The translations under genes were made by a program, and so were the position numbers. From assembly GCF_016545825.1 (NCBI RefSeq), contig NC_052618.1:21775561-21839560 (forward strand): a stretch of 64,000 nt of DNA, given 5' to 3'. The notes beneath the pieces were generated by a model. The model was given only the letters and a program-made list of their open reading frames with translations. It was not told where the DNA came from and made no database searches. Positions 1 through 10,110 of this stretch are shown one piece after another. The DNA comes from Eucalyptus grandis (lineage: Eukaryota > Streptophyta > Magnoliopsida > Myrtales > Myrtaceae). Every line of letters begins with the position of its first letter. Position 1 is the first letter of the stretch.

Positions 1-248
1 GTGAAGTTAATCATTTGCATCCTCTTATTAAAGAGGTCCTATGCTTGATTGCCATCTTCCTCTTCTCCATACAAAAGTTTTGGGGCACCAAAAGGGTGCC
101 GAAGCTTAAATGGAAAATCGTGTATAAAAGAAGTGTTGGTTGTATGTAGAACATCTTGCTCTTCCAATCTCGTGTGATGATTAAACGAAAGAATGACATT
201 GCAAATTGGCAAGGATTTCATAAGACGGGTTTCTCTCTGTTTTTGCAG

Positions 249-425
249 GTGACTCCTGATGTGCTTTTCCAAAATGATTTGGGTCTAGATAGCTTGGACA
301 ATGTAGAGATTGTAATGGCACTGGAAGAAGAATTTAAGCTCGAAATCCCAGATTTGGAAGCTGATAAAATTGACTCCTATCGTCTTGCTATTGAGTACAT
401 CTACAACCATCCTATGGCTGGTTAA
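249..425 (+). CDS. Mitochondrial acyl carrier protein, last exon (gene truncated by window edge)
   Basis: Only the terminal exon is present. It follows a pyrimidine-rich acceptor (ttttgcag, 241-248) and runs in frame to TAA at 423-425, encoding 58 residues. The DLGLDSLD motif is visible; its serine carries the 4'-phosphopantetheine arm in acyl carrier proteins. It is followed by the helix-III signature [11 protein letters not shown]. The C-terminal end (NHPMAG) resembles the plant mtACP3 type more than plastid ACPs. Family knowledge: mitochondrial ACP holds growing acyl chains for type II fatty-acid and lipoate synthesis and supports respiratory complex I. The earlier exons (transit peptide, helix I) would lie left of position 1. 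This exon shows no damage, so it is probably the end of a real gene, although the next fragments are broken and a gene-fragment origin cannot be excluded. Confidence 0.85.
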   Translation: MTPDVLFQNDLGLDSLDNVEIVMALEEEFKLEIPDLEADKIDSYRLAIEYIYNHPMAG

Positions 426-1129
426 TTCGAGCTCATGCATCTTTTGACTATCCTGTATTGTGTGGACAGTGAGCTGCTCAGCCTCCTCTTTGGTTGCTTT
501 GTCTTGAGCGTGAAGCAGAGGATGGAAAATAATCTCAAGTTTTGTGATGAAAGATAGACTAGCTGATGGGAGTCGTCTGGAACATATGACAAAAGACAGC
601 AATGACATCTTAAACTTGTGGGCAAAAAATTTGGGAAAGCTACTTGATTTTGTCGAGAAAAGTTGCAACCAAATGCACAAGGAAACTATGGCTCGTATGG
701 CTGTCTTGAGAGCTTGAAGATGTTCTTAGTTGAATGGATGACCTCTCTCCCCTTGAGCCTCCCCTTCCCTTCCCCCCCAAAAAAAAAAAAAAAAGAAGAA
801 AGCTAAATAATGCTGTTTATTGTGGTCTGAAGTGGGACAAAAAATGTTCATAGAACTCTTGCATAGCTGGCTTCAATTTGATTGCATATTTTGCACAGGG
901 GACCAGATTTGGGACTCCATTGGCATTAGCCAACACATGCTGGCAAGTTGTTATGTATCTTTGGTGGCTGAATGACTCCATATGCTCAGTTAGACCTAGC
1001 ATTGAGTATATTTTATATTTTTGCCATCTTTCTTCTAACGCATTTGTAGTTCTTGAAAATTGACTTGCAGGAGAAGTCATCTACGATGGAGTTAATGCCT
1101 CACAAGATAAAATTCATGATAAGACTCGA
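426..1129. other. 3' UTR and intergenic stretch
   Basis: This holds the likely 3' UTR of the acyl carrier protein and an A-run at about 779-794. I see no supported gene. A splice-acceptor-like tgacttgcag at 1061-1070 precedes the Agenet fragment, but the frame directly after it is not the Agenet frame. Confidence 0.5.
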
Positions 1130-1560
1130 TAAAGGGACATCATTGCCACCCCAAAGTTTGGAAAGGGTAAAACTGTGGAGGTCAGCAGTGATGAAAAAGG
1201 TTATGAGGGTTCTTGGTTTTCCGCAATTGTCATCGACTATATAGGAAATGACAAGTTTCTGGTCGAATATCTAACCTTGAAAACAGATGACAAAATTGAA
1301 CCTTTGAGGGAAGAAGCATATTCACGGTATATCAGGCCCTACCCTCCTCATCTTCCAGCCAGGCGTTTCAAGCAGCTCAACAAAGTTGATGCTTGGTACA
1401 ATGACGGATGGTGGGTCGGTGTAATTTCCGAAATTCTAAAAGGCTCTCAGTATGTTGTCTACTTCAGCACATCCAATGAAGAACTAATATTCAATGAGTA
1501 ATATGAGGCTTCACTAGGACTAGAGTGATGGCAAGTGGGTCATTGCTTCCCGGGTAGGAA
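1130..1560 (+). pseudogene. Agenet-domain (DUF724-like) gene fragment, broken
   Basis: The frame running to 1501 contains a recognisable Agenet pair. KGKTVEVSSDEKGYEGSWF begins a first Tudor-like unit, and DAWYNDGWWVGVISEIL lies in a second. Agenet proteins are plant Tudor-family readers that bind modified histone tails or act as trafficking adaptors. The frame ends at TAA 1499-1501. The expected continuation is found in another frame from 1503 (MRLH-stop-D-stop-SDGKWVIASR), with two TAG codons at 1515-1517 and 1521-1523 where Gln and Trp codons are usual. One frameshift plus two nonsense changes make this a decayed copy. The sequence after 1550 starts with gtagga, perhaps the old splice donor. 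No upstream exon in a matching frame was found. Confidence 0.75.
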
Positions 1561-2491
1561 CTACAGTTGCTTCTAATTTTGTGATGAATTGTTTTGGTGG
1601 AGTTCTGTCATTCAGGTTCATGCTTTTGTTTCATTCCTGGCCGAACGTCCCCCATGCCTTGTTGTGATTTTGATTGGTTGCATGGAGAATGCTATACATA
1701 AGGAGCTCTTGATGGTGTCAAATTTGTGATTTTGCAAGTTTAGAGGAACACTTAATCAGTCAAACCATATTTCAATTACTTTGATGCAAATTGGTGCCAG
1801 TCAATGACATCTGATGAGCTAGAGAGTATTTCACATGGCAGTTGTACTATGTTTTCCCAATCTGAGTTCGTAACTCTTTTAATTCAAAGATTCCTTTATT
1901 TATTTGTAACACTTAATCGGTTGCTTTAAAAGATTGACTTGTCATTTCGTCCCCACTCGGTCATGCTAATGACGCCGAACCGCCGGACATCTGTCCAGGA
2001 AAATCTCGCCCGTAAGAGATTTAGGTCAGTTCATCAGGACGTCCAATACGAGTCTTCATCATTACAAACATTAGATGCGTGGGATGTCTTTGGGAAACAT
2101 CACAACATTTAAGCACAGAAATTGCGCATTCCATGTAAAGAACAATGATCTGGAGATAAGCGCAATCAAAATTGATCGAACATTGTAAAAACGAGAAAAA
2201 CTAGTTGCATCACAACTTCAAACATCCCTCCAACAAATTCTGTAGTCGAAGAACGTTTCTTATTTATCAGAACATCTCTGTAGCATACAAGGAACATAAG
2301 TAAAAACTAAAGTAAACATAGCCATCAACTAGTATTTCGAGTGCCTGTGATCAAAACCATCTGAAAAATGAACCTCCTCAGAATCAGAGATTGACACACT
2401 GATTATACGTACTGTACAGAGGTAGACGCCAAAGCCGACTTTAACTGCCAGTATGATGTGCCGAAAGATACTTGTACCAAAGCACTCTGCA
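1561..2491. other. Intergenic stretch without a gene
   Basis: No reading frame here is supportable. A GC-richer block at about 1950-2050 has several short self-complementary stretches. It could be the edge of whatever carried the minus-strand mosaic, but I could not identify a terminal repeat. Confidence 0.3.
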
Positions 2492-3537
2492 TCATCGGCT
2501 CATGATACTTGAACAAACTTGTCTAAAGCGGATGTATCCAAAAAACTCCTTAACAGCCCCAAGCACGGCAAGTCCAAGTTTTACAGCGTCATCGTGAGTT
2601 GGTGCCTACAGCAGGTAAATTTTGAATTGAATTCTTAATCCAATAAAATCATTCTTATGGTAGCTTGTGTAAGAGATTCCTCTACCTCAATGTTAAGAGG
2701 AAGAACAGGATCATGAAGCGAGAACCTCAAAAGGAACCATCCTCCAAACCCAGATACCCAGACCTGTTTAAGCAGCAATCAGACTAGAGATCAGCATCAC
2801 ATGCAAAATGCAAAGCTCACCCCGTGTCTTGCGCTATTCAGGGAGAAAAGGAGGAATTAACTAGATAGCATGATGGACCTGCATTTACTTTATAGTAAAA
2901 TACTCCTCTGAGGTCACTAGTTCAGATATTATTTTGGTAAGCACACAACATTTTGCTCAACTCTTTGTGGACTATAATTTTGACTCCTCTTGTAGATACA
3001 AATCAAGAACCAACATGGACTCCATTGCGACGTTTAACTCTCCTTCTTGCTCCCATCCCCAGGAGCATTCAGAACGTATGTACTTTAATTGAGAATTAGA
3101 GCATTAACTTGTCTCCTCAGCATATGAACACAATAATACACAATATAAATAGCTGCTGAAATGATGAGGTCCGATCTATTAAGAATAACTTCATCGATTC
3201 AAAGCTTACTCCTTCATAATTTACTGGAGCTTTCTGAAGCTTTGGGTCTAAATCAATAGAGTTCTCCAAGTGCTTCAACACTGCCTCTCCATAGTCTCGG
3301 AAAGATCTGTAACCTTTACACTATCAGGATCTTAGAGAAGGAAAAAGAAAATGACATTGCTAGAAACCAAGAAATCACGTACCCTCCCCTTAAGTCCAGA
3401 TGACTCTGGTTGACCTTCAACCTCAATTCTACAGCAACAGCTGCTTCTTCTAGACCCTCTACTAAATCTGTCAAGACTCTGCTGCCGCTAGTTGCTCCTG
3501 AAGCTCGAGCTAAAGCAAGTTTATTGAGAACTTTGAC
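2492..3537 (-). pseudogene. Phosphohexomutase (phosphoglucosamine mutase family) C-terminal fragment
   Basis: Four minus-strand exons with good splice sites encode the C-terminal end of the plant phosphoglucosamine/phosphomannomutase-like family: 3537-3383, 3306-3210, 2763-2686 and 2605-2492. Landmarks in order are LVEGLEEAAVAVELRLKVNQ, SFRDYGEAVLKHLE, VSGFGGWFLLRFSLHDPV and DDAVKLGLAVLGAVKEF. TGA is at 2494-2492. FSLHDPVLPLNIE corresponds to the C-terminal phosphate-binding domain of the family. Each exon is open and phases match, yet the rest of the enzyme is missing: the phosphoserine loop, metal-binding and sugar-binding domains should lie at higher coordinates, where PRL1-like exons occur instead. 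The last 20 or so residues look diverged. It is best read as a captured or transposed gene piece. A chimeric transcript remains possible. Confidence 0.8.
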
Positions 3538-3996
3538 CTATAACAAAATGCTTAATAATTATGACTCAAAAGCTTTAAGCTCATGCATTGCAGTTGGGGC
3601 CATTTAGAATTCATCTCTGCAATGTCATTGCTCATCTATTTCAAAACTTTTAATAGCAATTTCCATCTCAAATTGTACTTTATACAATTAAATCACAGAG
3701 ATCATGCAATTCGAAATAACATTAGAATTAAGGATACCACTTCAAAAAAGTTTTAGAACAAAATGCTGCCATAGAAAAGAGTGATCAACTTTCGGGCGAC
3801 TCAATGATTCTAACAATCATCTCATTCAACAAACCAAATCATCTCGTTCAACTAACCAAAAGAACTATACATAGAAATTTAAATTAGCAAATGGTAGCAA
3901 CCAAAGAACTAAAAAGTGAGCATCTATGATCAGCAAATTTTACAAACAAAAGAAGACCAGGAATCATCAAAAAGCACAATTGTAAAAGCTTAATAC
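3538..3996. other. AT-rich junction between two gene fragments
   Basis: About 460 bases separate the phosphohexomutase piece from the PRL1 piece. No coding sequence is recognisable here. The breakpoint between the two source genes must lie inside, probably joining intron to intron. Confidence 0.5.
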
Positions 3997-5548
3997 CTTA
4001 ATTGTCCGATCTGCAGAGCCAGTGCAAAATCATTGATTGCTAGGATCAAATGCGATAGATCTCACCCATCCCAAATGCCCACTTATGACCTTGCACATAC
4101 AAAAAGGAGAAAACAAAACGCATAACAATCCAAGTAAGCGAGCAAATAACTGCAGATACGATAACATGGACAAGACACAGCTGTATAATAAATTCAAATG
4201 TATAATTATCACATGACACCATAACTATTACTAAAACAAAACATGAACTTTCTTCTAGCTGCCAGAAAAATTAGGCCACAATTCTCACCCTGTAGTTCTT
4301 CCATGGAGGATGCCACACAGGACGTGGCCACTTGCTTGGAATTCTTTCCATGATGGCTGAGGTAGACAAATTCCTAAAAACAGAGTGAGAGCATGAGGCC
4401 AAAGCAGATTAAGTACCTTAGAGCAGAACTTAAGATGACTCAGTGATCCTTGAATGCATGAGTCGAATTATGAGAATCCATGAAACAGCTTTTCAGAAAC
4501 CATTAAGAAATGTTCTGATGTTACTTCAGTGGATTGTGCAAATAGATGCATGTCAATGTATTAAAAAAGTAACGGTAATATAAAAGTCCTATTTTCACCA
4601 AAAATATAGGATACATAGGTATTTGCCCTAGTTTGTCGATGCCTCTGAATAACTACAAAGCATAAGCAACTGATGCATGTAACAGACACTATATCGGCTA
4701 TGGGTCCAACAATAGGTGATGTAGAACAACTAGTCTAGATGTTGATTAGTTTCAGAGCACGATTACAATGACCAGCAACTCATGAAGAGTAAATTTCTTT
4801 AGGCTCGATAGATAGTAATTCATAGAATCAAACAATTTAAAAATAAAAAACTTGCTAAATTACACAAATGTGATCTCTTAACTACCAAAAGGAAGAATTG
4901 CCAACACATGTAGACCTTAACCTCTTCTATTCAAGGTTTTGTGTGTTTAAACCAAAAAATATAAATATAAAAAATGTTCTTTTAGATTTAAGGTCTTTCC
5001 TATTGAAGAAAAGTCAAATTATGCGACCGATCGCCTTAAAGGGAAAAAAGAAGAAGCAAAAAGACACTCCAACAGACACTAAAATAGAATGCAATACAAC
5101 ATATTTACCTGTCTGATGATCCAGAAGCAGAGAAAATAGCAGTGCCTTTTCCATGTAGACCAACATCGTTTCTGAGGAAGATGAATGAACATGAGCAACA
5201 TTATGTCGAATGTTCTACTGAAAAAGCTTTACAAACAAATTTAAATAAAATCCACAAAGAAAACTACAAAGTTAAAAGAGCTGCAACGCATTAAAAAAAA
5301 ACCTGGAAATTAGTAATACCACATACAGTGGCCAAAAATCTGAATGCTTTCTTTTTTGATAAGCAATTTAAAAAGCATAAAATGTGTGAGATATCTCAGT
5401 GAAGGTATGGAGGTAACTTGATTCTCTTGACCAAGGGATGGTCGTTTGAAAGAGAAGGGTACTAACAATCCTTGAAGTCGTAATGATGGACCAACAGTTA
5501 AAGCATTTTGAGACTTTTCTATTGGTGGAATTTTAGAACCTTTTGGAC
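3997..5548 (-). pseudogene. PRL1-type WD40 protein gene fragment
   Basis: Minus-strand exons match the N-terminal half of plant PRL1 (pleiotropic regulatory locus 1), a WD40 protein of the spliceosome-associated NineTeen complex. Exons read from the start: one beginning at 5548 (GPKGSKIPPIEK, then LTVGPSLRLQGL), 5171-5109 (NDVGLHGKGTAIFSASGSSDR), 4373-4289 (NLSTSAIMERIPSKWPRPVW) and 4089-3997 (ISGHLGWVRSIAFDPSNQ, then FCTGSADRTIK). The last covers the first WD repeat. Its usual Trp codon before FCTGSADRTIK is TGA (complement of 4030-4032), an in-frame stop. All later WD repeats are absent and phosphohexomutase exons follow instead. The introns are kept, so this is not a processed pseudogene. 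Confidence 0.85.
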
Positions 5549-5559
5549 CTGCAAAAGAG

Positions 5560-6033
5560 AAAGGAGTTTATATCCTTGGGATGAACGACATCCTTTAAAA
5601 GTAAACCAAGAGAAGAGCCGCCATCTGCATACTCCACCTCGTAGTCACATTGCTCTGGGTGGTCACATCTGTCGTCACCTGAATGCAGGGACGCGCAAAT
5701 TGGGTCCCTACAGATTACTACGTCCTTGTTGGATCGATAAAGCGGATGTGGCATCTGCAATAAGAAAATGATGAGAAGTTATTAGCACTTATCACCCTGC
5801 ATAACATCATGAGACCATTCAAAACAAACATCTGAGCAAAGTTTTAGGATTATCAACAAAAATTCATAGATTTGAGAAACAAATCATATGACATCTGAAA
5901 ACTAATAAAATCTACCTGGGTGCATCGTACACAAGGGGCATCACATTGGAGCGATGTGAGGTCACTACCAATGTCAGGATCAAGAAAGTAAGGCTTTGGT
6001 GGCTGCCCAATGAAGACAGTTGTGTTATATGAC
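5560..6033 (-). pseudogene. Nucellin-like aspartyl protease (Asp1-type) gene fragment
   Basis: Two minus-strand exons, 6033-5916 and about 5754-5560, encode the N-terminal lobe start of a plant aspartyl protease of the Asp1/nucellin group. Motifs in order are FIGQPPKPYFLDPDIGSD, LQCDAPCVRC, PHPLYRSNKDVVICRDP, CASLHSGDDRCDHPEQCDY and EVEYADGGSSLGLLLKDV. The first catalytic motif, normally DTGS, reads DIGS, and the usual DLTWLQC Trp is Ser, so the copy would be catalytically dead. The many Cys residues typical of the nucellin group are present. Similarity ends at about 5570, next to the acceptor of the PRL1-like exon. The second catalytic Asp lobe is missing. Signal peptide and upstream exons were not found. 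Confidence 0.85.
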
Positions 6034-7038
6034 CTGAAATAGGCAGTTCACTTGACCATCAGTCTTGGCAAATACACAAGCTTTTATAATATTCAGATCT
6101 GATTATCGCATGAAGAGAGGAGCATTATGCTTCAAAAGATTGAACAGTCAATTAGCGAAGTGTGACAGAAAAGGGACACAAAATGAATGACAAGCAAAGT
6201 GAGAATGAAGTTAACAATTGAGAAACACCCAGCGAACAAGAAAGAGAAGAAAAGCACTGCAACGTTATGACATATAGAATAAAAATGTATGGAAACTGAT
6301 AAAACACAACTTCCCCTCGAGAAAGAGATGCTTTAATGAGATGAAAACCATATAGAATCTTCCAAGCAATTTTCCCTTGGAATGAAAGATTTAATCTGAT
6401 GATCAACATACTGAAACTTCAGGAATTCCTAAGTGGGGTGATAATAGTATCTATGGTTACCACTTAGGGAGACATAAGTCGCTATGACATTGGATTGGAT
6501 GAAACTTCAGGTCATCAAACAGCAATCCAACGTAGTAACTAGCCAAACTGTAGGAACTTTTTGAACTTTTGGAGGAAAAAAGACCTTTTCATATCACCAG
6601 ATAGGTTCCTCACAATCTCACGCGAACATTTTGGCAGCAACTACAATAGACAAGCTCATGTACAATTTCAGTCATTGCCCGATGCTAACATAGGCCTAAT
6701 ATCGAAACTGCCGTTCAAGCCCAATCAAGTCGACACAAGCCATCATACATTACAGCTGCCGTCATGGATTCAAATTTCACAAGCATTCCTAAGTCCACAC
6801 TAAATTTTCAAAAAACAAAATGCATATTGCGGCATAGTCTGAACCTAAAGCCGCCGCCCTTTCAAACAATGCGCACCGAGCAGCACAAAAGTTGGCATGA
6901 TAACTAAGTGCAAAATAATATCATGTATAATATTAAATAATATATAAAATCCTACGGATAAAGAAGTAAAACAAAATTGTATTGTATCCAAAACTAAAAA
7001 GGTATATAAAAAAATCAACAATATATTCAATATCAAAT
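6034..7038. other. Intergenic stretch
   Basis: AT-rich DNA with only short chance reading frames. The missing 5' part of the aspartyl protease is not recognisable here, nor are clear transposon ends. Confidence 0.4.
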
Positions 7039-7536
7039 TCCTATGATATGCTTAGTTGGGCTTCGGCCTTGCTCTCGGGCAAGCAGTTTTATAAATGCAT
7101 CAACCAATTCTCTTTTGGAGCACTTTGCTACATCATTTGGAAGAATAGAAACGATATTCTCTTTAGGGGTGTATAGATTTCTACTTCGGCTATGAAGAAG
7201 CACCTTCTAAAGGTTGTTAAAGATAAGGCTTGCACCTTCAAGAATGTGGAGGATTCCCCAAGAAACAGAAGAGTGCAATGTTCCTGGGAAGTGGACCCTA
7301 CTATCTTCGTCATCTGAGTTGGCCTTGCTTGGGTAGACACTTGGTGCTACTTTGTGTTCTTCCTTTGGCGTGTTGTCTTGTTTTGGTGTTGTCAACCGAT
7401 TGGCCTTTTTTTGGCTTCCTTTCACTCATCATGAGTCTGTTCATCTTGAGTGACAGTCCTTTGAAGCCGTTTGGCTGTACTTTTTGACCTCCCCCTTAAT
7501 ATTACTTACCTTACCAAAAAAAAAAAATCCTATGAT
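7039..7536 (+). mobile_element. 5'-truncated LINE retrotransposon with target-site duplication
   Basis: The body (7048-7527) encodes the very end of a LINE ORF2: a zf-RVT-like tail with GALCYIIWKNRNDILFRG, continuing as KHLLKVVKDKACTFKN in the neighbouring stretch. A T-rich 3' UTR and a terminal A-run (7516-7527) follow. The 9-bp direct repeat tcctatgat flanks it exactly (7039-7047 and 7528-7536), the signature of target-primed reverse transcription. A stop in the zf-RVT frame (after LFRGV) shows decay. The reverse transcriptase and endonuclease domains are missing because of 5' truncation. Confidence 0.85.
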
Positions 7537-8328
7537 GCCTTGATTACATCCCACACCAAAATTTTAGATATAGAAATCCTTATCATAACTTCCCTTAACT
7601 AAATGGATGCAAAGGGAAAATCATTAATACAAAGAAATCTCTATGTTATGTCTTCTTTTAATCTGCACCCACGCGGAGGTCCACGAACTTCGAGATCTGG
7701 AGTCTTGGTCACGAGCTCGCTGCTCGGCATTTCCAAATCTGCTATTCAGCCACCAGAACGAGATAGTAGGTGCAAAGGTTGGCCAACGCGTCTTCCGCTC
7801 GTTTCTTCTTCCCTCAAGCCTTTTAAGGACTGCTCAAATCCAATGTTAGTATGTAATAGGACAAAAGAAATTGTTAAGCAGCAACTAGTTTTTTTTTTTT
7901 TTTTGGCTAAAAACATCGACTAGTCAAACACCGACTAGTACTACGAATCAATATGGCAAAAGAGCTCCTCCTTGATGGCCGAACATACGGACTGCGACTA
8001 CTAACATCTTCTGCTTGAGCTTTTGAATAAGACCCCATAAGTAAGCTAGAAAGAGCATTATCAACAACGGCAAATACAGGAGAAGAAAAAGAGAGACCTT
8101 GGAACAACAGCAACGTGAGGAAAGTTATGGAGAGAAAGGAAAAGACCTTGAGAAAGAAAAAGATGTGGGCGCCATGAGCAGTACTAAAGACCGGCAGACA
8201 ACAAATAAGTAGAAGGGACAAAAAGCAATAAAGAAGAAGCGTGAAAATAATAAGAAAGATAGTGAAGAGGTGTGTATCAAATAGAGAATCCAGTGTCCTC
8301 GATATTTCAGGACAACGAAGTTAACTAG
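7537..8328. other. Intergenic stretch
   Basis: No gene is supported. A T-run lies at about 7889-7904 beside repeated gactag motifs. The part from about 7970 to 8328 lies directly downstream of the left TATA box of the inverted repeat when read on the minus strand, so it could be transcribed, but its frames are not recognisable. Confidence 0.35.
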
Positions 8329-8554
8329 AATTGGAACAATGAATATGACAATGGCGTCAATATTGTCTCGCTGATTTGGCAAGAAATTTGGCATTTTTGA
8401 ATGCGGGGACAAATGAGGGAGAAACAAAGGAAGAGAGACAAAGCTGCAAGAGCGGGACGAATGTGCGAAAGAGACTGGGGAAGTGTATTGAATGATGGTC
8501 GGCTGTGAGGATGCCTAAAGGATTAGAGATGAGTGCTTGAAGGATGGAGGGGGG

Positions 8555-8562
8555 TTTATATA
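8555..8562 (-). promoter_or_regulatory. Putative TATA box, left arm of the inverted repeat
   Basis: TATATAAA on the minus strand, preceded by a purine/pyrimidine-balanced stem and followed by a CT-rich leader and the MPNFLPNQRDNID reading frame (ending within 8.1-8.4 kb). Transcription from it would run leftward. Confidence 0.45.
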
Positions 8563-8821
8563 TGCTTAGACCCCTAATGTTCCAATTTCGTTGGTGAAGG
8601 TCTAAATGCCAATCATGGGACAAGAAAGTCTTCATCCAAAGTGTACATTTCCACTGTTCTTTGTCCCTCTCGATCTCCGTGCGGAGACCTCGATCTCCGC
8701 ACAGTCTCTGCACGGTCTCCGCACGGAGATCGAGAGGGACAAAGAACAGTGAAAATGTACACTTCGGATGGAGACTTTCTTGTCCCATGATCACGAAATT
8801 GGAACATCAGGGGTCTAAGCA

Positions 8822-8829
8822 TATATAAA
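8822..8829 (+). promoter_or_regulatory. Putative TATA box, right arm of the inverted repeat
   Basis: TATATAAA in the mirror position of the left-arm box. Downstream lies the same leader and an ATG at about 8974 opening MPNFLPNQRDNIDD, which diverges from the left copy after about 9041, where the inverted repeat ends. Confidence 0.45.
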
Positions 8830-9160
8830 CCCCCCTCCATCCTTAAGGCACTCCTCACAGCCGATCATCATTCGATACACTTCCCCAGTTCCCCAATCTT
8901 TTGCACATTTGCCCTGCTCTTGCAGCTTTGTCTCTCTTCCTTTGTTTCTCCCTCATCTATCCCCGCATTCAAAAATGCCAAATTTCTTGCCAAACCAGCG
9001 AGACAATATCGACGACATCGTCACATTCATTGTTCCAATTAAAATATTCATTGGTTGTTAATCATCACATCATCGTCACACACAAGCCTAGCCGGCCAAC
9101 TAACAAGTCAACACGTGTCCGTTGACGTGAATTAAAAAGATAAATTGCAAGCCTGTTTTT

Positions 9161-9393
9161 TCTACTCTACCGCCTGCTGCATTTTCTCTCCTTTTTTTCT
9201 TTTTCAACGAAGTGTGCTTCTTCTTCCCACTTCTGCCTCTCTCTTCCTCAAGCACTCCTCTCCTCATGTTGGGAAAAAAAGAAAAGTGCTCTACTACCTA
9301 CTGCATTTTCTCTCCTTTTTTCAAGGAAACACACTTCTTCTTCCCGCTTTTGCCTCTCTCTTCCTCAAGCACTCCTCTCCTCATGTTGGGAAA
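9161..9393. repeat. Two-copy tandem repeat, about 120 bp unit
   Basis: The copy beginning near 9161 and the copy beginning near 9289 share CTGCATTTTCTCTCC, the cttcttcttccc stretch and a closing ctcatgttgggaaaaaa. They differ by small indels and are pyrimidine-rich. I see no coding potential. Confidence 0.8.
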
Positions 9394-9479
9394 AAAAAAA
9401 TATTTGTGAAGAAGGCCCAGATAATTTTTCCTACTACTATTTTTGTGAAAATTAAATAGGATGAAAGCAGTAAAGATGA

Positions 9480-9996
9480 ATTGTAAATAACACTAGAATT
9501 TTAATGTGAGGTGAAGGGAAAAACCGCGGGACCGTAGTCTACTTTAAACTTCCACTATGATAAATAATGGCATACAACTTCACCCATATCTCACAACTTC
9601 ACCTGGATCTCTCACTAGTGTCTTCAATTTGTGGATCTAAACCTTTTACAAACTAGATAACTCACTCAAAGATAACACTCTTTCTTGGAAGAAGAAAGCA
9701 GTTTCTTCCACTTCGCTACTCTGATATTCTTGCTTTTGTGTCTTCTTCTCCATTGAGGAGGAATCCTATTTATAGGAGCAAATACAATCCCAATAGAATT
9801 GTACGATATGAAAATCACGTAGATTTATCTCCTAATCTCTCGTGATTTTGTAGATTTTAGAATATCACTTTGATTTCTTTCCCAATCGCCTTGATTTTCT
9901 GGACGTGGAAGATCATGTTGATTTATCTCCCGATCTCTTTTAATATTTTCTTTTTCTTTTTTGTTCTCTTTTTTTTTTCTTTTACACACTCACTAC
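9480..9996 (-). mobile_element. Possible LTR-retrotransposon LTR remnant
   Basis: Read on the minus strand, a ctataaatagg TATA-like motif (about 9765-9775) is followed by a leader rich in agaagaagacac, the layout of plant Copia LTR promoters. No TG..CA ends, primer-binding site or internal retroviral-type genes were identified, so this is tentative. Confidence 0.3.
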
Positions 9997-10110
9997 CATA
10001 CATATTCTACTATATACATACATAATTGCATTGGCTTCTCCAATTGAGAGTGACATACATATTCTACTATATACATACATAATTGCATTGGCTTCTCCAA
10101 TTGAGAGTGA
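9997..10110. repeat. 57-bp tandem duplication
   Basis: A 57-bp unit starting catacatattctac at 9997 is repeated exactly or nearly so from 10054, then breaks off after gagagtgacatac. The identity of the copies suggests a recent event. Confidence 0.9.

Larger units (their letters stand above)
8329..9041. repeat. Long inverted repeat with mirrored promoter-like arms
   Basis: Left arm 8329-8689 and right arm 8714-9041 are near-complementary over about 330 bp, with a 24-nt spacer built from the same cgatctccgcac-like words. The left arm is slightly longer because of small deletions in the right arm. Each arm reads outward from the centre as GC-rich stem, TATATAAA, then a pyrimidine-rich leader and an ATG opening MPNFLPNQRDNID. 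This suggests an inverted duplication of a promoter plus 5' exon rather than a simple MITE; no terminal duplication was seen. A transcript crossing the centre would fold into a long hairpin. Confidence 0.85.

Noticed and set aside
9480..9996. A full LTR retrotransposon
   Set aside because: No gag, protease, integrase or reverse transcriptase sequence, and no second LTR in the window; only a tentative LTR remnant is listed.
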